DNA of 64,000 nt from an uncultured Prevotellaceae bacterium. Lineage in GTDB: Bacteria; Bacteroidota; Bacteroidia; Bacteroidales; Bacteroidaceae. Location of the stretch: contig ONCG01000010.1 of assembly GCA_900316285.1 (NCBI GenBank), positions 1-64,000 of the forward strand, written 5' to 3'. A program made the translations under genes and the position numbers. Positions 50,065-58,252 of this stretch are shown here, in pieces (position 1 is the first letter of the stretch; each line of letters begins with the position of its first letter). The notes beneath the pieces are model-generated. The model searched no databases and was not told the origin of the DNA. It saw only the letters and a program-made list of their open reading frames with translations.

Positions 50065-53000
50065 TTACGAATTCTTATAATCCCTCGGTGTCATGCCGTA
50101 GAAGCGTTTGAAGATGGTGGAGAACGATGCGGAGTTGCTGAATCCGCATGCGTACATCACTTCGGTGACGTTCATGTCGCCCGTGGAGAGGAGGTGGGCG
50201 GCCTGCTTCAGTCGGATGTTGCGAATGAAGTCGTGCGGCGTCTGACCGGTGAGCTCCTTCATCTTACGGTGCAAGTGTACGCGGCTGATGCCTACGGTGG
50301 AGGCAATGGTGTCAACGCTGAGGTCGCTGTTCGAGATGTTCTCGTTGATGACCTTCATAATTCGCTCGAGGAGCTTCTCGTCGGGCGATTTCATTTCCAC
50401 CTTCTGCACCTTGCTCTCCAACTCGTCGTTGCGGCCGTATTTCAGTCGCAGCATGCGACGTGAGCTGATGAGGTTCACGATGGTGCGTCGCAGGATATCC
50501 ATGTTGAACGGCTTCACGATGTAAGCGTCGACGCCCGTGCCGAGACCTTCCAGCTTGTCCTCGTCGCGATTCTTAGCGGTGAGCAGTACGATGGGAATAT
50601 GATTCGTCTGCGGATTCGTCTTCAGCGTGGCAGCAAGGGTGTTACCGTCCATCTCCGGCATCATCACATCGCTGAGCACCAGGTCGGGCTGGCACTTCAG
50701 TGTCTCGGTGAGTGCCTCGCGCCCGTTTGTGCAGGAGCGGATGTCGTAGTCGCCCGAGAGCTCCTGTGTGAGGTAGTCGCGAATCTCGTCGTCGTCCTCG
50801 ACGATGACGATGATCTGTCGGCGGTTCTTCTCAGCATTCCATTCGGCTGAGTCGTTGTCGAGCAGCTTGTTCATTTCCTCTTCCTCGACGCCGTTGAGCT
50901 CGGCCTGGGCGAGACTGTTGTCGGCAGGTGCCTCGACGTCGATCTCGTCTTCGGAGAGGTGTGCCTTTCCTAACGGGATGGTGACCACGAACTCCACACC
51001 TTGCTTGCTGTCGCCCGTGAGCAGGGTGCTTGCCTCTTCGGCATTGAGGTTGCGGGCAAGGATGGTGCCGTGATGCAGCTCCACGAGCGAGCGTGTGAGG
51101 TCGAGGCCAATGCCCGTGCCCGTATTGCGGTCGTTGGCGTGCGTTGTGGTCTGATAGAAGCGTTTGAAGATGTGCTGGATCTTGTCTTCGGGAATGGCCT
51201 CACCGTTGTCGCTGACGGCGATGGTGGCATGCTGGTCGTCGTGGGACACACGAATCAGGATGTCGCCACCCGGTGGTGTGAACTTGAATGCATTCGAGAG
51301 GATGTTCACGACCACCTTGTCGAACTGCCGGCGGTCGATCCACACGGGCAGCTGGTCGGTGTCGTGTTCGTAGCGGAACGAGACGCGCTTCATCTGTGCC
51401 TGGTGCTCGAAGAGCGTGTAGATGTCCTGCACGAACGGCACGAGGTCGGTCTTCGACATGTGCATCTGCATCATTCCCTTGTCGATTTTTCGCAGGTCCA
51501 TGAGCTGGTTGATGAGGCTGAGGATGCGCTCGGCGTTGCGGCGAATGGTCTCGTAGACGCTGCGGCGGTGCGGGTCGTCGTCCTGCTTCATGAGCGAGAG
51601 CAGCGGTGTGATGATGAGCGTCATCGGCGTGCGAATCTCGTGACTGATGTTCATGAAGAAGCGCAGCTTCGCCTCACCCATCTCCTCGGCGTGTATGTGC
51701 TCCTGCAGGCGCAGGCGGTCTTGCTCGCTGCGGCTGCGCTGGCGCAGATACTGCCAGATGCCCACTCCGAGCAGGAGGGCGTAGAGGCAGTAGGCCCACC
51801 ACGTGCGGAACCACGGGCTGTGAACCACGACCGTAAAGACACGCTCCTCGGTCTGCACGCTGTTGCGCTCGGCCTTGATGCGGAACTTATAAGTGCCCGG
51901 CGTGAGGTGGGAGAAGGTGATTTCGTTCTTGCCCGGTTGCAGTCGCACGGGTGCCTCGTTGTTGATCTGATAGATATAGGTGATGTGCTCTGGGGTGTCG
52001 TAGGTGAGCGTCGACAGCTGAATGGTGAACGAGTTGTCGCGATAGCTCAGGTCGAAGCGGTCGCTGGCAATCACCGAGGTGTCGCACACGTTGTAGTGTC
52101 CCGACCGGGTGGTGCTGCCGATGTGCTCGCCGTTGATGAGGAAGGCGGTGAGCTTCACCCGGGCCTTCCACTCCTTCTGCGATATCTTCAGCGGGTCGAA
52201 CCACGTGATGCCGCCCACGCCGCCGAATAGCATCAGGCCGTTGGGAGCGGCCCACGACGCTCCGGCCGAGAACTCGTTCGACTGCAGTCCGTCGTCGACG
52301 AAGAAGTTCTCTGCGCTGCCCGTCTTCGGGTCATAGCAGCACAGGCCGCGATAGGACGAAATCCACAGTCGGCCGCGCTGGTCCTGCTCCATTGATGCCA
52401 CGCCGCTGCCAATCTGCATGTTGTCGGTGGCATACTGCTCCATGCGGTGGGCGAGCAGGTCGTAGCAGAGCAGGCTGTCGCTGGTGGCCATGAGCAGGCG
52501 TCCGCCGAACTCCTTCACAGTGAACACCGAGGTGCCATACATCAGGCAGTTTTGTCCGAACGTGGTCACCCAACTCTCGTGCTCGATGTCGAGGCAGCAG
52601 GTGCCCATCGTGGTGGCGAGGTAGATGCGCTTGCCGTCGGGCGAGAGCGACATGTGGGAGATATAGTCGTTGGTGAGGCTGTTCAGATGGCGGTTGTCGA
52701 TGGCTTCCGACTTCATCGTATACGACTTCACAGCACCGTCGGCAGCGATGCGGATGAGACCGTTGCCCATCGTTGCCAGCCAGACGTCGCCCTTCGGGTC
52801 GCAGGCAATGCCGAACACGCTCACGCGCCAACCCTGCGGCAGCTGCTGCTGGTGGTAGTTGCCGCTGGCGTCGAGCCATCCGCAGCCTTCCTGATAGCTG
52901 CCCAGCCAGATGCGCCCCTGCTTGTCTTCGTTCAGCGAGAGCACCGTTGCCGGCACGTCGCTGGTGTAGTGTCTGACGAGCGAAAGCGAGGGCGAGAGCT

Positions 53001-54090
53001 GGTAGAGTCCGTCCTTGTCGGTGCCCACCCACACATTGCCTCGCGAGTCGACCATCGTGCTGGTGACGCAGGCCTGTCCGATGATGTTGTTCTTGCCCAG
53101 ACGGTAGCCCATATAGGAGAAGCCACCCTGGCTGGCCGGCTGCATGTAGATGCCTTTCTGCAACAATCCCAACCAGAGATTGCCACTATGGTCCTCGGTG
53201 ATGGAGAGCACCTTACCCTGCGCGAGGTCCAACATACGGCTGTAGTAGGGATTCTCCACGATGCTGCCCGTTGCGGGGTCGTAGATGGCGAGTCCGGCAC
53301 CGTCGTAGCCAATGACAACCTGTCCGTTGCTCCTGCAATAGATGACGGGCACGGGCTTGTTGGCTGTGCCATCGATATGGGTGAACGTGTTGCCGTCGCG
53401 ACGGAACACACCCTGTCGAAGGGTTCCAATATAGATGTTCCCAGCCTTGTCGAAGCAGATGCTGCGCACGCAGGAGCGGAGCGGCTCTTCCTGGAAATAG
53501 CGCTCCACCACCTTTCCCTTGTGCCACACCAGCACACCCTGCTGATCGGTTACTATCCACACGCGGCCCTTGCTGTCCTCGGCCATGTTGTGTACGGTGG
53601 CCACCTGCGACAGGTCGCCGCCCAGCTGGTGGGCTTCCTTCAGCGACGTCATCTGCAGCACACCGCAACCCGACGTGCCCACGAGCATCTCTCCACTCTT
53701 CCGTTCGAGGAAGCAGATGATGTAGCACGACGACTCATGCCCGCTCAGGTCGGTCACCTTCACAGTGCTGAACGTGGAACCGTCGTAGGTCTGCAGGGCC
53801 CCGAACATGCCGAGATACATCAGGTTGTGCCGGTCTTGGGCGATGCAGTTCACGTAGTTGTTGGCCATTCCCGTTCCGCTCTCCTTGTTGAAGATGCGGA
53901 ACTGATAGCCGTCATAACAGCAGAGGCCGTTGCGGGTGGCTCCCCACAACAGTCCGTCGTTGTCAACAAACACTTGGTTGGTGAAACTGCTCGGCAATTG
54001 GTTGTCGGCATTATATAGATTGCCCATTTGGGCATGTGTGCTCATCAGTGCCGACATGATGAGTAGTGCTATCAGGATAGTACGTTTCAT
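50065..54090 (-). CDS. Hybrid two-component system regulator (HTCS)
   Basis: 1341 residues combining sensor and response regulator. A signal peptide (1-20) is followed by a periplasmic double beta-propeller (about 25-680, repeats such as FVDNDGLLWGATRNGLCCYD). A Y_Y_Y domain (about 690-750) and one membrane helix lie near 770. The histidine kinase carries H817 in NISHEIRTPM and its ATPase domain has ILSNAFKFTPPGG and GTGIGLDL. The receiver has D1141 in LVLSDVMMPEMDG. The C-terminal AraC DNA-binding domain ends the chain (STVGISRVHLHRKM, ACGFSNSASFSTIFKRF). Such regulators sense an oligosaccharide and switch on a glycan locus. It is divergent from the two GH43 genes, its likely targets. Confidence 0.96.
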   Translation of the reverse strand: MKRTILIALLIMSALMSTHAQMGNLYNADNQLPSSFTNQVFVDNDGLLWGATRNGLCCYDGYQFRIFNKESGTGMANNYVNCIAQDRHNLMYLGMFGALQTYDGSTFSTVKVTDLSGHESSCYIICFLERKSGEMLVGTSGCGVLQMTSLKEAHQLGGDLSQVATVHNMAEDSKGRVWIVTDQQGVLVWHKGKVVERYFQEEPLRSCVRSICFDKAGNIYIGTLRQGVFRRDGNTFTHIDGTANKPVPVIYCRSNGQVVIGYDGAGLAIYDPATGSIVENPYYSRMLDLAQGKVLSITEDHSGNLWLGLLQKGIYMQPASQGGFSYMGYRLGKNNIIGQACVTSTMVDSRGNVWVGTDKDGLYQLSPSLSLVRHYTSDVPATVLSLNEDKQGRIWLGSYQEGCGWLDASGNYHQQQLPQGWRVSVFGIACDPKGDVWLATMGNGLIRIAADGAVKSYTMKSEAIDNRHLNSLTNDYISHMSLSPDGKRIYLATTMGTCCLDIEHESWVTTFGQNCLMYGTSVFTVKEFGGRLLMATSDSLLCYDLLAHRMEQYATDNMQIGSGVASMEQDQRGRLWISSYRGLCCYDPKTGSAENFFVDDGLQSNEFSAGASWAAPNGLMLFGGVGGITWFDPLKISQKEWKARVKLTAFLINGEHIGSTTRSGHYNVCDTSVIASDRFDLSYRDNSFTIQLSTLTYDTPEHITYIYQINNEAPVRLQPGKNEITFSHLTPGTYKFRIKAERNSVQTEERVFTVVVHSPWFRTWWAYCLYALLLGVGIWQYLRQRSRSEQDRLRLQEHIHAEEMGEAKLRFFMNISHEIRTPMTLIITPLLSLMKQDDDPHRRSVYETIRRNAERILSLINQLMDLRKIDKGMMQMHMSKTDLVPFVQDIYTLFEHQAQMKRVSFRYEHDTDQLPVWIDRRQFDKVVVNILSNAFKFTPPGGDILIRVSHDDQHATIAVSDNGEAIPEDKIQHIFKRFYQTTTHANDRNTGTGIGLDLTRSLVELHHGTILARNLNAEEASTLLTGDSKQGVEFVVTIPLGKAHLSEDEIDVEAPADNSLAQAELNGVEEEEMNKLLDNDSAEWNAEKNRRQIIVIVEDDDEIRDYLTQELSGDYDIRSCTNGREALTETLKCQPDLVLSDVMMPEMDGNTLAATLKTNPQTNHIPIVLLTAKNRDEDKLEGLGTGVDAYIVKPFNMDILRRTIVNLISSRRMLRLKYGRNDELESKVQKVEMKSPDEKLLERIMKVINENISNSDLSVDTIASTVGISRVHLHRKMKELTGQTPHDFIRNIRLKQAAHLLSTGDMNVTEVMYACGFSNSASFSTIFKRFYGMTPRDYKNS

Positions 54091-54148
54091 GCTCGTAGTC
54101 GATGGTAAGGTAGAGCTGGGACGGGGTGCCTCCCAGACTTTTTCGGTG

Positions 54149-54180
54149 CAAAGATAACATATTTTGTGAAATGCACCAAA
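54149..54180 (-). promoter_or_regulatory. Promoter of the hybrid regulator
   Basis: TATCTTTG (54149-54156) on the minus strand with TTTG (54177-54180) 20 bases upstream. The leader to the ATG at 54090 is about 50 bases. Confidence 0.65.
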
Positions 54181-54243
54181 AATTTTGTTACATTTCGTAA
54201 AACCTCTGTTACAAAAAATCGTATCTGTTTGGGGTTTTCTTCG

Positions 54244-54251
54244 TAACTTTG
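54244..54251 (+). promoter_or_regulatory. -7 box of the GH43 operon
   Basis: TAACTTTG, 24 bases before the ATG at 54276. No TTTG lies at the usual -33 distance, which fits a promoter that depends on an activator such as the divergent hybrid regulator. The box overlaps the longer frame beginning at 54249, so that start is rejected. Confidence 0.6.
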
Positions 54252-54275
54252 CCGAAGTATTATTTTTTACGTTTT

Positions 54276-56402
54276 ATGATGAAAAAGATTGCTACTATCG
54301 TCTTGTTGCTCAGCACGTTTTCGCTTGCGGCAACAGCCCAAAATCCGATTATCGGCCACCTGTTCACCGCAGACCCCACGGCGCGTGTGTTCAACGGAAA
54401 GGTCTATCTCTATCCTTCGCACGACATCTTCCCACCGGAAGGACAGCGACAGGACTGGTTCTGCATGGAAGACTACCACGTGTTCTCGTCGGAGAACCTC
54501 ACCGACTGGACCGATCACGGTGTGATTGTCACCCAGAACAAAGTTCCTTGGGTGAGGCCAAACTCTTATTCCATGTGGGCACCCGACTGCGTCGAGCGCA
54601 ATGGTAAGTATTATTTCTATTTCCCGTCGGCACCCAAAGACGGTCGAGGCTTTGGTATCGGTGTAGCCATCGCCGACAGCCCGGAAGGACCGTTCGTTCC
54701 CGAGCCGGAGCCCATCAAGGGCATTAGCGGCATCGATCCTTGTGTGCTTCAGGCTTCCGACGGCAATGCCTACATTTTCTGGGGTGCAGGCCGTTGTGCC
54801 AAGCTGAAGCCCAATATGAAGGAATTGGCCGACGACACGCCGAAGGAGAAAGTGAAATGGGGCGAGCGCGAGTTTGAGATGTATGGCGTGAACTGCCTGA
54901 AAGACCTGCCCAATCGCCAGGCTGAAGGTCCGTTTGCCTTCGAGTATAACGGCAACTATTACCTCACCTATCCTTACGTGAGGGAGAATACAGAGGTGCT
55001 CGGATATGCTATGAGCAAGAATCCGATGGGACCCTACGAATACAAAGGGCTGATCATGGCTGAGCACGAAAATGGCTGCTGGACCAACCACCACAGCATC
55101 GTCAACTACAAAGGGCAGTGGTATCTGTTCTATCACCAGAACGCTTTCTCGCCCCGCGACGACAAGCGCCGTTCGGTACAGATTGAGAAGCTGTATTTCA
55201 ATCCCGACGGTACTATTCAGGAGGTGAAGAAGACGATGCGTGGCGTGGGTGTCAACAAGGCCACCGAGAAGATTCAGATTGACCGCTACAGCACAGCCTC
55301 TGCGGATGTTACTACGGCGCTGATCGACACGGTGAACACCTTCCGCAGCTTCCAGGCCACGCTGCCCGCAAAAGGCAGTTGGCTGAAATACACCGACGTT
55401 GACTTCAGCTGCATCAAGGACGGCTATATCGTCCTGAATGCCAAGGCTGCCGACGACACCGAGTTCTGCATTCGCGAGAAAGACGCGAAGGGAAAGGTCA
55501 TCGCTCGCTTCAAGATGACGGTGCGTCCGCCAGAACCTCCTGCTGGTGCAGCCGCTAATCCGATGATGGCTCGCTTCCGCCGCGACCTGCGCAACCAGTG
55601 GCTCACACAGACGGCTGCGCTGGAATATACGCCGAAGAGCATTACCGACCTCGTCATCACCAATGAGGGTAGTGGTGCGCTGTCGGTAGACTGGGTGCAG
55701 TTCAAGAACCGTCCCGACTACTTCTCGCCTGTGGCTGCCAAGGCTCCCGCCGCTAAGCCCGACGAAGAGGGCTTCATCCGCCGCTGGATGTTGCTAGAGC
55801 CTATCGACAAGCCGAATAGCGGAAACACCGTGTTCACCGACAGCTATCTGCGCGAACATTTCAACCGCGAGTATTTCAAGGGTCAGCAGACCATTCTGCC
55901 GAAGGACGGCCAGAAGGTGACGGCTGTGTTCAAGCAGGAGCAGGCGCCTGCCGGCTTCGGTCGCGGTGCGCAGCAGATGCCTGAAGGCCCGCAGGTGAAG
56001 ACGGTGAAGCAGACGCTCACCTGGCACGCTCTGGATAGCAATATGTTCAACGTGAAACTCTTCCGCTTCGCTGAAAAATGGGGAGAGAAGGTCTATGGTG
56101 TGCTGTTCTGGGCGGTGACCATCATCGACTGCCCAGAGGATATAGAGAACGTCCGTTTGGCCGTTGGCAGCAACTCCGCTTCGATGTGGTGGCTCAACGG
56201 CGAGGAAGCCCTGCTGCTCAGCGGTGACCGTCGTATGGTGAAAGACGATGCGATGTCGCCGCGCCTCACGCTGAAGAAGGGCCGCAACGTCTTGCGCGGT
56301 GCCGTCATCAACGGCCCGGGCATGAGCGACTTCTGCGTGCGCTTCATCGACGAGAAGGGACAGCCGGTAACGAACTATCAGGTGTCGGTGCCCTCGAAGT
56401 AA
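54276..56402 (+). CDS. Secreted GH43 glycosidase with CBM6-like and accessory C-terminal domains
   Basis: 708 residues from the ATG at 54276 (an adjacent ATG at 54279 is equally possible). A signal peptide (1-22) is followed by the GH43 five-blade propeller at about 23-330. The triad is visible: D33 (FTADPTARV, base), D154 (SGIDPCVL, pKa modulator) and E217 (QAEGPFAF, acid). A CBM6-like module (about 360-500, GSWLKYTDVDFS) and a C-terminal domain (about 520-705, RRWMLLEPIDKPNSGNT) shared with some esterases follow. GH43 enzymes cut arabinose or xylose linkages; arabinan or arabinoxylan is likely. It is divergent from the hybrid regulator and 52 bases before a second GH43 gene. Confidence 0.9.
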   Translation: MMKKIATIVLLLSTFSLAATAQNPIIGHLFTADPTARVFNGKVYLYPSHDIFPPEGQRQDWFCMEDYHVFSSENLTDWTDHGVIVTQNKVPWVRPNSYSMWAPDCVERNGKYYFYFPSAPKDGRGFGIGVAIADSPEGPFVPEPEPIKGISGIDPCVLQASDGNAYIFWGAGRCAKLKPNMKELADDTPKEKVKWGEREFEMYGVNCLKDLPNRQAEGPFAFEYNGNYYLTYPYVRENTEVLGYAMSKNPMGPYEYKGLIMAEHENGCWTNHHSIVNYKGQWYLFYHQNAFSPRDDKRRSVQIEKLYFNPDGTIQEVKKTMRGVGVNKATEKIQIDRYSTASADVTTALIDTVNTFRSFQATLPAKGSWLKYTDVDFSCIKDGYIVLNAKAADDTEFCIREKDAKGKVIARFKMTVRPPEPPAGAAANPMMARFRRDLRNQWLTQTAALEYTPKSITDLVITNEGSGALSVDWVQFKNRPDYFSPVAAKAPAAKPDEEGFIRRWMLLEPIDKPNSGNTVFTDSYLREHFNREYFKGQQTILPKDGQKVTAVFKQEQAPAGFGRGAQQMPEGPQVKTVKQTLTWHALDSNMFNVKLFRFAEKWGEKVYGVLFWAVTIIDCPEDIENVRLAVGSNSASMWWLNGEEALLLSGDRRMVKDDAMSPRLTLKKGRNVLRGAVINGPGMSDFCVRFIDEKGQPVTNYQVSVPSK

Positions 56403-56454
56403 AATACGATATAACGGAACAACAAAAATAACGACAAAACGAATTCTGAAGATT

Positions 56455-57915
56455 ATGAAGACAAAATATTTGTTCGGACTGTCAGTAGCCATTTATCTGT
56501 TGTCAAGTAACCCAGTGAAGGCACAAGTGGGCGAGCCTTATATTCACGACCCGTCGACCATCGCCGAGTGCGAGGGTAAGTACTACACTTTCGGAACCGG
56601 TGGCGGAGGTCTTATCAGCGAGAACGGCTGGAGCTGGCACGGTGGTGCCGATCGCCCGGGAGGAGGTGCAGCACCCGACGTGCTGAAGATTGGCGACCGC
56701 TATCTCTGCATCTATGGTGCCACGGGTGGTGGTCTGGGTGGCGGCCACAACGGTCGTATCCTCACCATGTGGAACAAGACGCTCGACCCGAAGAGTCCCG
56801 ATTTCAAGTGGACGGCGGCTGTGGAGGTGTGCAGTAGCGACGGTATGGAAGATCAGGATGCCATTGACCCGGGTCTGCTCCTCGACCCGACCACAGGTCG
56901 CCTCTGGGCCAGCTATGGCACTTATTTCGGTACGATCCGTCTTATTGAGCTTGACCCGACGACCGGCTTCCGTGTGGCTGGAAACAAGGAGAAAGATATC
57001 GCTATAGACTGTGAGGCCACCGACCTCATCTATCGTAACGGCTGGTACTATTTGCTCGGCACGCACGGCACTTGCTGCGATGGTGTGAACTCGACGTACA
57101 ACATCGTGGTGGGCCGCTCGCGTAGCGTTGAGGGTCCATATATAGATAATGTGGGTCGCGATATGTATCACGGTGGCGGTCGTATGGTCATCGCTGCCGG
57201 CGACCGTAAGACCGGCCCCGGACACTTCGGACGTACCATCATCGACGAAGGCGTTGAGATTATGTCGTGTCACTTCGAGGCCGACTTCGACCTGAGTGGC
57301 CGTTCCACGCTGGGCATTCGTCCGCTGCTCTGGAAGAACGACTGGCCGTATGCCGGCAATCAGATCAAGGAAGGCACCTATGCTATTCTCTCTGAGCGTC
57401 GCGGCTACTCGCTGGAATTGGCTGTGGACTTCGTGCGTATGACGCAGGAGCGTCAGGGATGGTTCAATCGCGAGCAGATGCAGCAGCCTGTGAAGCCTGT
57501 GGCTAATCAGACGCTCGCCGATGTGCAGGGCAAGTGGCCCGAGGGTGAGATTGCTGTGCGCTGCAGCGACTACATGTTCCGTCCGTGGCAGCGTTGGCAG
57601 GTAGTGCCCGTTCCTGAGCGTGGAGGCACCATCTGTGGACCGCTCTACGTAATTCGTATCGAGGGCACCAATCGTGCGCTCACCGCTACTGATAAGCTGG
57701 AGGTTACAACGCAGCAACTCGCCGACCGCGATGAGCAGCTCTGGCGCATCGAACAGCTCACCGATGGTACCTTCCGCATCATGCCTTATGTCATTCCTGG
57801 ACAGGAGGGCAAGAACCAGAAGTATTGCCTCTATTCGGCTGGCGATAGCACGCCCACGCTGGCTCCCTACGACTTTAGCAGCGACAATTCCAAGTGGAAT
57901 TTCTCCAAAGAGTAA
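56455..57915 (+). CDS. Secreted GH43 enzyme, arabinanase-like, with C-terminal beta domain
   Basis: 486 residues with a signal peptide (1-23, VKA). The GH43 propeller (about 25-320) carries D32 (YIHDPSTIAE), D138 (QDAIDPGLLL) and E187 (DCEATDLIYR), the expected base, modulator and acid. An odd Gly-rich loop GATGGGLGGGHNG lies near 88-100. After about residue 330 comes a C-terminal domain (RPWQRWQVVPV, EQLWRIEQLTDG) that looks ricin/arabinanase-associated. The active-site pattern is nearest to endo-1,5-alpha-arabinanases, but the bond is not certain. It shares an operon with the preceding GH43 gene and is followed by a terminator-like hairpin. Confidence 0.88.
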   Translation: MKTKYLFGLSVAIYLLSSNPVKAQVGEPYIHDPSTIAECEGKYYTFGTGGGGLISENGWSWHGGADRPGGGAAPDVLKIGDRYLCIYGATGGGLGGGHNGRILTMWNKTLDPKSPDFKWTAAVEVCSSDGMEDQDAIDPGLLLDPTTGRLWASYGTYFGTIRLIELDPTTGFRVAGNKEKDIAIDCEATDLIYRNGWYYLLGTHGTCCDGVNSTYNIVVGRSRSVEGPYIDNVGRDMYHGGGRMVIAAGDRKTGPGHFGRTIIDEGVEIMSCHFEADFDLSGRSTLGIRPLLWKNDWPYAGNQIKEGTYAILSERRGYSLELAVDFVRMTQERQGWFNREQMQQPVKPVANQTLADVQGKWPEGEIAVRCSDYMFRPWQRWQVVPVPERGGTICGPLYVIRIEGTNRALTATDKLEVTTQQLADRDEQLWRIEQLTDGTFRIMPYVIPGQEGKNQKYCLYSAGDSTPTLAPYDFSSDNSKWNFSKE

Positions 57916-58002
57916 CGTCGTTTCAATCGTTCCGCATACGGTAGGGAAGTCTGCCGCGCGATGCGCGAAGTTAAAAGTTAAAAGTGAAAAGTGAAAAATA
58001 AG

Positions 58003-58039
58003 CAACAAGAGTGTGCAGCAATGTGCACTCTTTTTGTTG
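58003..58039 (+). terminator. Terminator of the GH43 operon
   Basis: AAGAGTG (58007-58013) pairs with CACTCTT (58026-58032), followed by a T run and flanked by CAAC/GTTG. It lies about 90 bases after the second GH43 stop. Confidence 0.6.
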
Positions 58040-58052
58040 AGCCACGCGCCAA

Positions 58053-58160
58053 CGGTAGGGGCAGACCCCCGTGTCTGCCCGTTTTTTCGGAAATGATATT
58101 GTCACAAAAAATAACACAAGATATGGTTTAAGCGGGCAGACACGGGAGTCTGCCCCTACG
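58053..58160. repeat. Dispersed palindrome family A (58.1 kb, inverted pair)
   Basis: Two copies, GGGCAGAC/GTCTGCCC at 58059-58080 and at 58134-58155, face each other across 53 bases. The outer GTAGGG and CCCTAC also pair. The pair therefore forms two small hairpins or one long stem. It lies between the convergent GH43 and CotH-like genes. Confidence 0.85.
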
Positions 58161-58171
58161 GTTGTAGGCAA

Positions 58172-58244
58172 TGTAGGGACGCGGCGTGCCGCGTTACTGG
58201 TGGGGAAAACAGGATCCAGTAACGCGGCACGCCGCGTCCCTACA
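58172..58244. repeat. Dispersed palindrome family B, perfect 29-bp arms
   Basis: Arms 58172-58200 (TGTAGGGACGCGGCGTGCCG and on) and 58216-58244 are perfect inverted repeats with a 15-base loop. It ends 9 bases from the CotH-like stop. A shorter, diverged relative lies at 27305-27366. Confidence 0.9.
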
Positions 58245-58252
58245 TCAACAAA

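Noticed and set aside
56503-58008. 501-codon minus-strand frame opposite the second GH43
   Set aside because: The GH43 triad is clear on the plus strand; the reverse frame is a shadow.
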